Shown piece after piece: positions 45,476 through 58,815 of a stretch of 64,000 nucleotides of DNA; position 1 is the stretch's first letter; each line of letters opens with the position of its first letter. The notes beneath the pieces are model-generated. The model had not been told where the DNA came from. It worked only from the letters and a program-made list of their open reading frames with translations, and did not search any database. A program made the position numbers and the translations under genes. The stretch spans positions 5,706,501-5,770,500 of the forward strand of contig OZ017802.1 in NCBI GenBank assembly GCA_963969395.1, in the 5' to 3' direction. The DNA comes from Pseudoscleropodium purum. Lineage: Eukaryota; Streptophyta; Bryopsida; Hypnales; Brachytheciaceae.

Positions 45476-47342
45476 CTTCATATTTTTTTGATAATCCATT
45501 TCTTAGATTTGACATGTGAGAAAGAAGATTGAAAAACTTGAAATAACTTTTGAAGTATTTAACATCTTCATGATTAAACATTATAATCTTTTAATCTATA
45601 AATGATATTGTTGTGTTTTTTTTCCTATGTGATCTCTAATATGTCAAATTTGAATCTATATGGTAACAATTCAAAAAGACTGACAAAACATATGAAAATA
45701 TTGTCACTTTTTGTGAAATTTAGAAAAAATTCTAGAAGCTCAAAAAGGCCTTGGGTGTTTATGGATTAACTTAAAAACTTTGCACTACTGATTTTGATTT
45801 TCTAATTTCTTAGGTTGAATAATTGAATTGAGAGTCAAAGAATATAATTCAAAAAAGAAATACTTGATTTTCATTCTTAAAAAAAACTATTATATAGAAG
45901 TGAATATGAAATCAATCTTAGAACTAAATCATTAATAGTTTTGAGATGGAATTTGAATACAATATTCCCAATGGTGAGATAGTTCTAGCAAGTGAATTTA
46001 ATCTTGCCTAATCAAATTTTTTTGAAAAATTGTGAAAATTGCATTCAAAAATTAATTTTATAAGTTATTTTTTCAAGAAGATGCTTGGATTGCCTCCAAA
46101 ACAAGATTGTCCATAACTTTCTCATCTAATCCAAATGAAATGAATCAAAGCTTCACATGTAGACAAAATTGTAATCTTTGTCTTTGAGAGAAAATAGTGA
46201 AAATTAAAAAAAAGTTTAAATATTTGTGATCTTTTTGTATTGCCCTTTGATCAACTATTTGGACTTAGAGTGTCATGATTACTTTTTCTTCCAAAAACCA
46301 ATGAAAATAAAAATTATATTTCCAAGAAGCTAATGTAATTTCCTATCTTCAAAAGTCTAAATTAAACTCATTGCTTCCACATTGTTCCACAAAAGACATG
46401 TTGATAAAATTATTTGTTGAAGATGAAGGGTATTTTCTAGGGGATTATCTTGAGACATACAACACTAAGGACAATAATTTTTGTGCACAAACAATCTTCA
46501 TTTGGCATTAAAAATGTGAGTAAACTTTTGTCTAAAATTTTAGTGGATTATGATTTTTTCTCTTCGTAAAATTGTCTAAGAAGGGGTAGAGTCTAGCTTG
46601 TTTTATAGAATAGTAGTTGATGGCTAATTTGATTTGGTTCAATGTCTATGTATCATGCCTAAGCACTTAACTCTACTTCTCTTTATATTTCAAGGTTAAA
46701 GAAAACTAGAGACTAGATTGAATAGGTAGGAATTAGACAAGTGAATTAGATTACATACAAAAAAAATATTGAAAGAGATAGGGGACATCCTTATAAAGTG
46801 TGGCTAGCAAAATGACAATTTGAAGTTACCTTTCTTCAATTGTTACAAAGACAACTTCTTTAGGAGGCTAGTCCCCAAAGGCTCAAATTACTACTCAATT
46901 GAAACCTTCTTCTTTCCTTGCAACAAGACATGCATATTTTAAAAAGAGGTGTATAGTTCTTTCTTAAAATTTAATCCATCCTATGACTACATTTTTCTAG
47001 TAGTGTCATTATAAATTAAATTGTACATATGTTTATATTTTTTCATTTAACAAAACATATACCCAAGTATGTGCAAGAATTAGTTTTTCAATTTGTTTAG
47101 ATTTCAAGCAATTAAATAAAATGCAAAATCTAGGATAAACATAAATACTTTTTAATATAAACTACCACATAAATCATTCCACAATTACAAGCCCCCTTGC
47201 ATAGAATTTGAAATGAATAACAAATATACAAGTAAAAACAAACTTAATTTATAAGGTTAGCAACGAACAAGATGAAGCACACTTTAAATAAATCAAATAC
47301 ATAGTCAACTCACAATTACAAAATGACCTTTCCTGTTTACTT
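45476..47342. other. AT-rich spacer with possible repeat fragments
   Basis: A right-end-like sequence CCTTGGGTGTTTATGGATTAA near 45750 may be a fragment of the CCCCTAAAG family. Otherwise nothing is supported. Confidence 0.35.
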
Positions 47343-47585
47343 TAGATTTGGTAAAATTATGTTTTATTGAATTGTTCTTTTACCTTTTTTTTGTTTGAAT
47401 TTGTTAAAATTTGTTAATGCTTGTTAAAACTTGATAAGTTTAGCAGATTTTAACAAGTTATAATAAAATCACCTTAGATGGAAAATAAGATAATAGGTTT
47501 TGACAAATTTTAATAAATTTTAATAGAATCAAGTAAAAAAAGAAGGAAAAAACAATTTGACAAAATCCAATTTCACCAAATTTAA
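47343..47585. repeat. Foldback repeat, ~240 bp
   Basis: The left half (GATTTGGTAAAATTATG... TTTTACCTTTTTTTTGTTTG... GTTAAAATTTGTTAA) matches the reverse complement of the right half (TTTTAATAAATTTTAATAG... AAAAGAAGGAAAAAACAATT... TTTCACCAAATTT). It could form a long imperfect hairpin, like a MITE. No target duplication was fixed. Confidence 0.5.
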
Positions 47586-50200
47586 TTTGAATAAGAGAAG
47601 TGGTTTTGTACTAGTGAATTGAAGTACAAGTAAGACCAACAAAATATTGAAACAATCTCAACATGATCAAGGCTTTGTTCTCTCATACATTCATACACTC
47701 ACGCAAGCATGATTGCACATGCACTAGTAGAAAACAATGTCCACATGAAGATGTTTGAATCAATACAACCAAATTAGTATAATTTTGATCATTCATGTCC
47801 GAATCAAGTTGTCTCAAGCAACAAAATATATTGATTTGGATACTATTCTTTAGCAGTGATGTTTTAACATACAAAGAACTAACAAAATTGACTTAGATGA
47901 GAAGAAGAATAGAACTACATACATCAAGAACCCTAAAACTATACATCAATAAGCACTTGAAAATGCTAAAATTAACAAGGCAAAGACTAAACACCATCAA
48001 CTACAACACCTATTAATTTATAGTGTACAAGACAATTGCAAACATAATTTGAAAAAAAATCAATTTAGAAATACTCTAACACACAGAGTATCACATTTAA
48101 ATTATAATGAAGTTTTAGGGTTTAGAGTTTCTAGTTCACTAGTTTAAAATCTCAAGATTTGACTCCTAACCTCCAAATCAAGATTGATGAATAGACCATG
48201 AGCCATTGAATCCTTAATACGTGGACTACTAACATTTTTAGAGAAAAAAAACAAATTCAAATAGAAGACAACTATAATGTACGCAAAATATAAACAAAGG
48301 TCAAAGGGAGAGATAACTAAAGCAAAGTGAACAAAATCCTCAAAAAATAAGTTTGGAGTTCAAAGAGTGAAGGAACCTTAAGTCTCACCTTAACTCCTAG
48401 AAGTTTAAGAAGACAACATTGAGTGCAACACATGAACTAAAATTAAAAGTGGATAACAACAATTCTTTTTTCCATTTGTCACTAAACTTTATGATTGAAA
48501 AGGGCCATACATCATGTCATAAAGGTAAACATTCTAAGACAAATTTCATGAATATGCCAATAAATGACACATTGTAGTAGATTTTATATCTATATGTATG
48601 TATGTGTGATATACATCCAAAAACAATATCAACTCCCCTTATATATATTTAAGTAGTCTAAAATTTGTAGATTCTAAGCATTAAATCTACTTTATAGATT
48701 ATAATCTTATAGTTTTAAATTTTATGCCAAACATTGACACTGAGAACAAATTCTTCTACAATTTGGTTATTAAAGGACAACCAAAATCTCAAATGACAAT
48801 CTACAAGTTGTGAATTTTATGATTAAAGTTGATATCATTTCTATGAAGTATATTTAGCAATCATTGTCTCTAAAAATTAGATGTAAAAATTAATACTCTC
48901 AATTTTTTTTAAATAGTATAAGAAGTTGGTTTTTAATTAAACTTCAAACTTAATTAGAATGACAATTCATCTCTAATTGAGATAAGTTCACTCTAAAATT
49001 TCAAGATAAAATGTAGCTTGCAAATGAGTTAAACATATTTAACTCATAGCTAGAAAATTATCAAAAATTTCAAAAATAAATCAAATTGCATACAATAACT
49101 TGAATTGAAAATCTACAAGTTTAAAGCGTCTTTTGGGGCTTCATATAGAATTTAGTGTCTTAAGATGTCTACTTGGACTAAAATTTAATCTAATTATTCA
49201 AAAATTCTTCTTGTTTATATGTTTTTTACTATGAGACATAATAGCATTCAAGAAAAAGTCATTTTTGAGATACTCTTAAAATACTTTGAGAGGCTTCAAA
49301 GTAGCAAAAATTGATAAAGTAGGTCAATAGTGAATCTATATATAAGGTTTTTTTTTTAAAGTAGTTTCCCTAAGACAAGTGTATTACATATCATGTGGTT
49401 TTGGTTTTGAAAAAAATGTGTTTTTTCCTTACAAATTTTATATTTGAATAGTATAATCTTCAAGTAGTTCAAATTAACTTTTAAAAGACTTCTATATCTA
49501 CAAATAGAATGGGAAGATAATCATTGGAGATGAAATTCAAATGTTCATGATTCATAAAAGGCATCCTACATTTCTACTTCTATCCACATCTATTTTTGGT
49601 CAAAAATGTTGTATGTGACTAAAAAATTAAAATTGCAACTCTTTCAAGACCATTATATGCTTTTTTGAATCCAAGGCAAGTAAATAACACAAAGACACTT
49701 CAAGAAATGAGTCTCTTGGTTTCTTGAAAGTGCTTCACAAAATGACATGAAACCAAACACTTTACCATACTTGCACTCCATTCATATATGAATAAATATA
49801 CATGTAACAAGGTTTTTTTTATCAATATGGATATTAGAAATGAATTATAATTATAATATAAAATTTAATGCTATATATTTTTTAGATTTTATTATAAAAA
49901 AGTATTAATTGAAAATGTGATCACTAGTATAAAATATGGCCCTAATCAAGATGTTCAAAACAATACAAGATGTTCAAATCAACATAACTATCTTCAAAAT
50001 GTTCAAATCAATATGTTTGAATCATTTGAAAATTATTGATTCACACCTTGTTGATTCAAACATTTGGTGATTTGGCAATAAAATACAAAATGCACATATC
50101 AACTTGGTAGAGTTGGTAGAGTTGCTGGTGTAGACATTATTTTGGACATAAATTATTGCATGTAGTAGTAGTATGTGCCTAATTTTAAACATACAAATGT
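47586..50200. other. AT-rich spacer, nothing recognised
   Basis: Low-complexity AT-rich DNA without conserved frames. It includes the presumed 3' flank of the F-box gene. Confidence 0.4.
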
Positions 50201-51256
50201 TTAGTTTCTTGAACCTAATCTAAATAAACTAAATTCAAATGAATCTTTGAAATCAAAACCTATAATGTCAGAAAAATTGTAATTGAGATTTTGAATAGTT
50301 TGTTGTAAAACATTAATAATTGAGCCTCCATTCCAAGTTGGAATAATGATTTTATTGTCAAAAACCAATGCATCTTTTACATTGTGGAAGCCATTATTCA
50401 TATCAGTGCGATACATCAATTTGATTCTTGAATCTTGATTATTTGGATAAGTTTCCAACTCAAGTATTAGCAATGCATTTTGATGTAATTGAATGAAAAA
50501 TAATCTATATTGAATTACAAATAATTTCCATCCTTTTTCAAAATACTTATCTAAATCATATTTGAACCAATTTTCTTTTCTTATGTCAAAAATCACAAGA
50601 GTTGGATTTTGACTACCTTTACATAAGACATATACAACATTACCATAAAGTGACCATGAAGTCACATGAACCTCATTGAACATGCTAATGTATGTTTTCC
50701 ATTTATCAATGTTGGATTTATAAACATGTACATAATCAAAAGGATGATTTTCAAATGTTATTATTTCATATGTATTTGAATAGGGATTTACAATCATACC
50801 ACCTTCAGTTTTCCAATCAATTTGCGTCTTAGGCAAAGAAAGATATTTATAAGTTTTGGTAATAGGATTACAAATAAGTAAAGAATCAGCAAAGATTATA
50901 TAGCGAGGCCGACATAAAATTAGAATCAATCCACAATGAGTAGCAAGAAATTTGTATTTTGTACTTTCTAATACATTGATTTTGAAAAATGAACATTTCA
51001 TACAATAACGTTGCCCACTTGAAAAATTGAGGAATGAAATAGTATGGAGAGAGTTATATCCAAAAATAAGCATTTCATTTTTTCCAAAATGACTTTTAAG
51101 TCTTGATTTATAGAAATCATTGCTTTGAATTATATTTTCCCACTCACTACAAACCAATTGAAATCTACAAAGATTCACTATTGGTACAAAACAAAGTATT
51201 AAACGCCACAAATCCAATGGGATAAAAATATTCAATTCATCGTTTTCGGGATTCAT
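50201..51256 (-). CDS. F-box protein, single exon
   Basis: 351 codons, intact and intronless. An F-box lies near residues 9-50 (FIPLDLWRLILCFVPIVNL, then RFQLVCSEWENII), the segment that binds SKP1 in SCF ubiquitin ligases. The remaining 300 residues hold aromatic-rich strands typical of F-box-associated or kelch-like beta-propeller domains: LLICNPITKTYKYLSLP, GGMIVNPYSNTYEIITF, VHVYKSNIDKWKTY, LVIFDIRKENWF. This is the usual layout of substrate-recruiting plant F-box proteins. The ATG at 51256 is the only start giving the complete F-box. Codons are strongly A/T-ending, matching the local composition. The target is unknown. It stands alone in repeat-rich DNA. Confidence 0.85.
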   Translation of the reverse strand: MNPENDELNIFIPLDLWRLILCFVPIVNLCRFQLVCSEWENIIQSNDFYKSRLKSHFGKNEMLIFGYNSLHTISFLNFSSGQRYCMKCSFFKINVLESTKYKFLATHCGLILILCRPRYIIFADSLLICNPITKTYKYLSLPKTQIDWKTEGGMIVNPYSNTYEIITFENHPFDYVHVYKSNIDKWKTYISMFNEVHVTSWSLYGNVVYVLCKGSQNPTLVIFDIRKENWFKYDLDKYFEKGWKLFVIQYRLFFIQLHQNALLILELETYPNNQDSRIKLMYRTDMNNGFHNVKDALVFDNKIIIPTWNGGSIINVLQQTIQNLNYNFSDIIGFDFKDSFEFSLFRLGSRN

Positions 51257-52003
51257 ACTTCATAATTTTATTTTATAATATAAGAACCAATATTATAAAT
51301 AAAAAAAGTCTTAATTTTTCAAATATAGGATTTTAGAATTTAATTTTAGATTTTTAGGGTTCAATCATTTTTATTAAATATCGAAAAAAAAAATTAGAAT
51401 AAAAAATATTTAAAATCAATCATTTCAGTGTCATGAATTTTTTTAATTATTGAATGAAATGCCAATTCCTTGAAGTATCTAAAATTAAATTAAAAATATT
51501 TTTCAAAATATTTGGATATGAAGACAAATTAGGCAATTTTATTATCTTGCTACATATTGCTCTACTATCTCTTGAGAATTTGAAGGCAACCTATTTTTAT
51601 CTCCCCCCCAAAATAAAAAAAATAGCAACTGTTAGATGAAATTAAAAAAATTTTAAGACCACCCAGACTACTATGCGATGTGAATTAAGAAAAAAAAAAT
51701 TGTCATTGAAGTTGTACTAGCCACATGATTCAAAAAGAAAATAATAATTTCTTTTGGAAAGTCAACAATGGTGCAATTTGGTCCTGTAATAAATGTATGT
51801 GATAGTGACAATAGGACTTCATTTATGCTTCTTCATATAAACATGTAATATGTAAATCAAATATTCAAATGAATTAATTTCTTTGATTTATAATCTATGC
51901 ATTATGATTGACTTTGAAAAATGTAATTGGTTGTAGAGAAATAACTAAAACTAACTTTATTGAAAGATTTAATTAAATTTTTGTACAATTCATTTCATAG
52001 AAT
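51257..52003. other. F-box gene upstream region and AT-rich spacer
   Basis: A/T homopolymer-rich, with no clear TATA box position. The 61-codon plus-strand frame at 51454-51639 has no recognisable domain and is probably chance. Confidence 0.35.
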
Positions 52004-52199
52004 GGGTTCAAATTAATTCATTTTAGGGCATGAATTCAATGTAATTTATTTGAGAAAATGAATTCAATGTAACTCATTTGAGGGAATGAATTTAATATAA
52101 TTCATTTGAGAGAATGAATTCAAATTAATATACTTCAAAAAATGAATTCAAATTAATTTGTTTTAGAGAATGAAATCAAATTAATTCATTTGAGAAAAT
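52004..52199. repeat. 28-bp minisatellite, seven units
   Basis: Seven consecutive 28-base units of the form GAATTCAAATTAATTCATTT plus GAGAGAAT with substitutions but no length change. Some units carry an EcoRI-like GAATTC. Confidence 0.88.
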
Positions 52200-54062
52200 T
52201 TTAACAACATAAAAAAGGCAAATTCTAGTAGCATGAGATTGATGAAAAAAATGTTGAAGAGATTAGGATTTAGGATTAAATGTAAAAATTTTACATGAAA
52301 TGAAAAAATGAGAAATTGAATTTTTCAATGTAATTTAGGATTTGTTCTACGCTAGGGAAGCAATTGAAGAAGAAGGAAGTGAATTTGGAGATTGAGTGTT
52401 TCAATGTAGGGAATTGGAAATGATTTTGTTCAATGGCTACATGCCACGTGTACAAAAATTATTTCTTGACTACCCTACTACTAGGCTTGTACATGGTTTT
52501 ATACTATCACCTCAAAAGAAGCAATAATTGAGGCAGTAACTATAATCATAGTTTTATTATTGTGCTTCTTGCTTGCATCAATAAATTATTTTGTCCATTT
52601 CAACACCTTTATAATTTACATTTATACCCTTCTACTAGAAGAAAATTATAAATTACATATAATATATATAAACTAAAATACACATTACTTCAACTCATTA
52701 TTATCATTAAATTTACATCAATTTAAATATAAAAGATTTTTTTTAATCAATTAGAAAAATCAATAATTAATTATTTTATAAAATGGTATTTATCATAGCA
52801 AAAGGAAGCATAAATTCCTTAGTTAGTACTAAAAAGTGTCAAAAGCACCACTAAAGTGATTCATGCATCATTCCCAAAAAAATTAGTTTGTAATTCCCAA
52901 GTAGATGTCCGGAATCGGATACAAAAATCCAAATTCCCCCAAACCCAAGTATTCACCAGACCGGAAAATTCTAGGTGTATGTTCTAACTGAAATGACGAC
53001 CTTCTTCCTCTAATTGTATTATTCTTCATTCTCCAACAACCAGGAAGGAGTGTCCAAGCACTGTACCTCTTCCGATTTTGGTCATCTATAACCAAAATGA
53101 AAAGTTTAACCTCTAAATCAAAGGGTTCTGCTCTTAGATTTAAGGAAGGACATGTAAATTCTACCCTCCTAGGTATTTGAGTGAGAAGAGATCCACTATA
53201 TTCAAAACCACACATGTAAATAAAGAAGCATGTACTTCCTCACAACTAATCCGGTTGTTAATTCAGATCAGCAAGTCACACAAGAAATCCCTACTTCCTC
53301 CACTTACTACAATGATAAACTCAACCAGACCATAGTTCCCTTAAGCAGTGAAACAGATACTTAGTTAATTATACAAACTACATCTAGATGCTAACTTCCA
53401 CTTCCAGTTGTAGTGGGGAACTCTTTACGAGTTGACTAGCATGCGTCCTAACCTTCAAGAATCACATCCAATCTCAATGCGGCTATCCCACACAGAAGTC
53501 TCTGGGCAAGTTAATCCAAACAAGTCACCCATCCAGTAAACAAAACGCCCCCCTCCTTAATTTACTGCTCCAACAAGAACCGGATCTAGTCAGAATCCGG
53601 AGGCCACTTCCGGTCTTCCTAACTTAGCAAAACCCAGCTACCTGTACTATATAATGGTTCTAGCATCACCAGCATACCAACACAATATCAAGTTATACAT
53701 TCAACATATGAAGTGGAAATATTGAATTGGCTTTACTAAATCAAAGAAGAACATCAAAGTGTGAAAATGCTCAAGGTTTCAAACTAAAATCCACCTCTAA
53801 ATAGCTAACATCCTCAGAAATCCTAAAAGCACCTAAGAGAATAATATAAGGCCAAAGAAATGACACATTACATTCCCTTGATTCTAAAAATTGTTGACTT
53901 CTAACAAGCGGACAAAACCAACCAAAAGTGGATCTGAGATCTGGAAAAGTCAGATCCAGATGTCCAAAAGCATCCATACTCAAAGTACCTTCTAACTACT
54001 TCCTAAGTACAAAAACTTGTGTTTTCTCCGCTTACCTACTTCTATCCCTAAAATAACTAGTC

Positions 54063-54347
54063 CTAAGATTTCTTGGCCGACTTTGGAGTTCCTTCCACTA
54101 GTTTGGTGGCCCCTCTTCTTATTGGTTGTTTGTAACTAACTGAGGCCTTGCTACCACGTACTACCTCACCCTTACTTGGAACTAGAGCCTTGTCCTTACC
54201 TTTATAAGGAGGAGAATCTTGTTCTGGTTCTAACTCTTCTTCTTCTTCAGCCATGCTACCTTCATCTCTGGTTGGTTCTAGAGACTCCTCCTCTTCTCCC
54301 TCCAATTCTAGCACAATATCTGGGGTGCGCTCCCTGGATCTCTTCAC
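54063..54347 (-). pseudogene. Acidic/basic ORF fragment of the same element
   Basis: 94 codons: an Asp/Glu-rich stretch (LELEGEEEESLEP) then a Lys/Arg-rich end (PIRRGATKLVEG). No domain recognised. Its strand and position suggest it belongs to the gag-like reading frame. Confidence 0.3.
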
Positions 54348-55100
54348 GGTTTGCTTGCACTTGGATGTACTAGGTACAGGTGGGGAAGGACTAAAAACCT
54401 TGTTTTTTTAGTGAATCCAAACTCCCCTCTCATAACTTTAAATGAGTCCAAGTTTGGGATCCGAATGTGGATTCCTTTCCGATCTCAGAATCCACTGTTG
54501 CTAGGATGGGTCGGGGGCGGAGTAGCCTACATGTCCTTCTCTTTTTGGTCTTTAGAAGCTAGAGAGGAGAAAGGAAGTGACTTTGAGGGGGTTACTCCAC
54601 TCAATCAACCGGATCCTTTTCCTGTTTCTAGTTTAGGACCCATTTGCATTACTACCCTCATTTCATCTAGTGTTTTCTCCATCTTTTCATTATAACTCAC
54701 CAAAATGGAGACTAGTTTCGGATTAATCTATGCCCCTTCTTTGGGGACATCTTCAGCAAATAATTTGGCCCGATTCACAACATCCTTGGAATGTCCAATG
54801 AACTTCCGGATCCGACTCAAAGTTTCCCCGGACTCGGTAGAAAGCCTCCTCTCTTTCTCTACCTCTTCAAACTTCTACTTCACTTTGCTTGAAGGGTCTT
54901 TACCTGAGCCATCAACTCTTCTACTTTCTTCTCTAGCTTCTGGACATCCCTATTTTAGAGAAGTGTCTCTACTTTGGAGTACAATTTCGAAGGTCCAACT
55001 CCCATCAACTCACTCACCTTCCTAGTGATCTCTCTCTCAATCACTACGTGACCTCGGATTTGGTTTAACTCCTCGATTACCTCCCTAAGGTGTCACTCTT

Positions 55101-55529
55101 TCAGTTAGAATCCCAGATTGGGTCTTTCTCCTTGGAATCTTCAACCTCTCCTTTCTCTTTCTCTTGGGGATCTACTTCTTCCTTCTTTGGTTCCGGAGAT
55201 TCTTCTTCTATTTCCTCCTTTCTAGCTTCCTCCTTAATGTCAAACTCCATCATCACTATAACAGCCTTGTAGTTTGTTTCCTTTTTTTCTCTTATAATGC
55301 TTAAGAACTCATACAAATGGTGGAGAAAAGGACTCAAACTAGAAGGCTTAGACTTCTCCACAGCTCCTACCATCCTAGACACTACGTCCCAAATGACCAC
55401 CCCCCATCTCACCTTCCAGTCTCCAGACAATGCCCCAAAAATCGTGTTGGCTAAAATAACCGTGAGCTTGTTGGATCTCTCAGGGTTCAAGATTGGAACT
55501 AAGAATTCCAATACTCTCCTTTTCCTCAC
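55101..55529 (-). pseudogene. Gag-like ORF fragment
   Basis: 142 codons, the best-preserved part of the block at 52870-56320. A globular part with VLEFLVPIL and IFGALSG is followed by a long acidic coiled-coil-like tail. Upstream in-frame remnants (KHWKTVYCFPNT, DKFGSGKFTNPIN, KDRYVVADCED) are separated by a stop, so the original ORF was longer. The gag assignment is by context and resemblance only. Confidence 0.4.
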
Positions 55530-56320
55530 ATCCTCACAATCCGCTACTACATACCTGTCCTTGGAATTAATCGGATTAGTAAACTTACCACTCCCGAACT
55601 TGTCAATCTAGAAGGCCCACCCTTCTCTAGTGTTGGGAAAGCAATAGACAGTCTTCCAATGCTTGGTTGTCCAATCTTTCAGTTTCACCTTCATTGTGAG
55701 GTGTCATTCACTTGACTACTCTTTTAATAGCTCCTGCACTATAGCTTCATCGTGCAAATTCCACGGTAGTTGGAAAAGCCCTTGGCACCCTATCAAGCAT
55801 AGATCTACCTCCAACTACGCCTTTTCTCTCTTGTCCTTCGGAATGTCTAGTACAACTGACCGGAGGGTAACCAGATGCGGTTCTTCCTCAATCTCTATCT
55901 TCACCATGTCTTCTACTTCATTCGTAGCTTCCTGTCCAAATTTCTAGTTCCTCAGGTCTAGAAACATCCAAATTCATTCACTACAATCCACTCAAAAGGA
56001 AACTCTCTTTTCTGTTCTTGCACTCAGTAATTGGAGCTCACAATTCTCAAATCCTCGTCTCTTTAGCACGCAAACACAACCAAAAAAGCTTAGTGTGCAG
56101 TTGGATGCAAACCCAAATGTGACCTAAAAGGAAAATGATCTTCCTTTTTTCTTCCTAGATTTCTAGTTCTTGTGTCCGTTAGAAGTTACCGTTGCATTGA
56201 TTTAACGGAACTTCCGCCCGTTGAATATTCCGCCTATCCTTGTGCCTCCATATGTTGGCTTCCACATGAATCCAGATTCTAATTCTGATACTGTAAAAAA
56301 TCCCTAAGGGTATTTTAGCT

Positions 56321-58695
56321 AAGTATCCGGGTTCTAGTTCCGATTAGGACGGAAAATACAATTTTCTTCCTTAAGTATTTTATCTCACCAAAAGATCCTA
56401 TGGTTTCCTAATCCATAATACTAATAACTTCTTTGTTTCAAATCCTTAAAACAAAAAAATATACTAGTAATGGTCTCCTTTACTTCAAATTCAATTTGAA
56501 GTAACTCCATTCTATTTTTCCGGGTTCCCATAGTATTATAAAGTTACTAGTGGATAAACAAAAATAAGTTTTAATTTATAGATGGATGTCATATGGCCAT
56601 AAAGGTTGCATCTTTGATTATAGATTATAGGTTATGCATGTAATTTAAATAAGTAGAATTCCATTGCAAAATTGAATCAATAAATTCTTTTATTTTGTTA
56701 TTATTTGGCAACATTAGAATTCTTACATCTATAAATAATTGAATTTCTTTGAGTAATAAATGTTTTAAGCTTTGAGCTTGTACTATTTTTTTCCTTATGT
56801 TTTGAAGTTGTAGAATGGAAATGAAATTGCAAAATTAAAGTAGTGCACTATATACAAAGACTAAAAGTTGAATTTCAAAAATCTCTCAAACAACAATCAA
56901 ATTTTAAATACTAATCCCTAAATGTCTAAGGCTTTTTTTTAGCTTCTTAGAATTTGCTCTAGATTGAATAAAAGACAATATTATGGAGAGTTTATCAATT
57001 TTTTAAAATTACAACCATACTGTAAATTCAAACTAAACATGTTAGAGATCATATGGAAAAAAACTATATTATCATTTACAAATTGAAAGATTATTGTTTC
57101 AATGATAAAGGTGCACATGCAAAAGTGGATTGAAGATATGAAGTTCTTACCATTCTCCAAGACCGGTCTAAATGACCATTCTTTATTTATTTTTACATCT
57201 ATGTGAAGGACAAATTTCTACCACCAAGGTCTCATAAGTTAGAAACACTAAAACACAACCCTATGAGCCTCGGAGTTGGCACTTTGGGCTTAGTTCTTTT
57301 GGTTTTTTTTTTGCTTAGTTTAGTAAAATTTATAATTAAAAAAGTCATAAAAAATAATGATTTAACTACAATTGGTAGAAGTTCCTATCTATAAGATAGT
57401 GTGTCCCCCTTTGAAGCTCAAAATACCTAAATCACTCCAATTCTCTACTTCAAAGTCTAATTTTGTATTTGAAAGTTCCATTAGGTGTTTAAGAGATGGT
57501 TAAAATCTAAGAGACAACTGGGTCTAATGATTGTGAGATTCCCATTCCTAATGTAGTACTATACCTATAAGAGCATACGACAAGTCCCAAGTAAAATAAA
57601 AATTAATAGTCAACAATAGAAAATCTTTTATTCTTAGATATACTAGTAGTTAGTTCATTTAGAGGTTACCATCCAATTCAACAAAGTCCTAGATTTGGAT
57701 TATACTTTATAGTTAACATTCAAATAATACAAGGTGGAAATTCAAACAATACAAGGGACGATAGGTGAAGGATCAAAGGAGATGTTTTTAGCATAAAACA
57801 TTCTAGTAGCTCAATTACAAATGAATTGGTTCATCAAAATCTTCTTCTAATTAGAAGATTCTCTTTTCTATAGAATTTGAAGGAGGTAATCAATATATGT
57901 TAGATTCTCATAAATAGTGTAGAGTAAGAATATGACCCTACATTTAGAATTTAGAATCTTTCTAGAAGTCATCCAAAAAAATTTGGATTTTTCTTGGAAT
58001 GCAAAAGATGACTCTATAAAAAGTCAATTGCTTTAATTAACAATGGGAAATTCTTAGAAATTATCTATGTGACAATAAGATACAACTCAAAATTAGGATA
58101 CAATTTTTAGTAATAATAATGCACTTCACCAAGTTTCAAGGCATTCCAACATTGACAAGTACTTCAACCAATGACTTCATTGAATTTAGGTAGAAATAAA
58201 AAGCATGCAACACATACATTGATTGATGTAATATGAGCTTGCAGCATCCAAATGAGGCCAATGAGGAGTCTTTTTTTATTCCCACAACCCCAAAAAATAC
58301 TTCTTTAAAGTCAAAACCTTTGAAAAATGCATATTCTAACATTTGGAATTTTTACATTTTCTGTTATTTATAGTTTGTTTTTGCAAACCCGAACATTTGA
58401 TAAGGGAATATCAAATTAGGAAATCTTACAAAAACCTAATTTGGGCTTTGTGAAACCAATGGGGCAATCCATTTGTCATTCTGAACTTTTTCTCCAAAAG
58501 TGAGATAGGTTCCAATAATAGGTTTGAGTTTTTTAAGTAATTAACAATAATTAGCATTAATTCTAAAAAGATCCAAAGTTTAAAACAAGGAGAGAGAGAC
58601 CTTGGGAAGAGTATAGAAGGCCTCCCCTCTTTTGAATGCCACATGTAAGTACTTTTGGACTATTCAGTGAATTTTGGAGATCCCTAAATAATATC
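56321..58695. other. AT-rich spacer, nothing recognised
   Basis: Low-complexity DNA; no gene, tRNA or clear transposon end was found. 56900-56930 (ATCCCTAAATGTCTAAGGC) may be a fragment of the CCCCTAAAG family. Confidence 0.35.
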
Positions 58696-58815
58696 ATAAA
58701 ATCTCATGATGTTTGTATAAATCTCTAGATGTTTGTACAAATCTTTGGATGTTTTATATTGATCTCCTGATGATTTGCATAGATCTCCTAATGTTTTGAT
58801 TTATCTCTCAATGAC
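58696..58815. repeat. ~20-bp degenerate minisatellite
   Basis: Five to six units of roughly ATAAATCTCTAGATGTTTGT with substitutions (AATCTTTGGATGTTT, GATCTCCTGATGATT, GATCTCCTAATGTTT). Confidence 0.6.

Larger units (their letters stand above)
52870..56320 (-). mobile_element. Degenerate LTR-retroelement-like region with gag-like ORFs
   Basis: This block is clearly less AT-rich than both flanks and is rich in TCCGG words. On the minus strand GTATCAGAATTAGAATCTGG (about 56296 downwards) resembles a primer binding site following an LTR end (TTTTTTACA). Downstream come fragments recalling retroelement capsid proteins: 55529-55101 (VLEFLVPILNPERSNKL, NTIFGALSGDW, then an acidic KEEIEEESPEPKKEE tail), 54347-54063 (acidic then basic) and 53983-53771. 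Frames are broken between the ORFs. No protease, integrase or RT was seen and no matching LTR pair was found. It is probably a decayed or nonautonomous element. Confidence 0.45.

Noticed and set aside
54351..55025. Plus-strand frames of 114 and 106 codons
   Set aside because: Leu/Ser/Phe-rich antisense shadows of the acidic gag-like frames on the minus strand.
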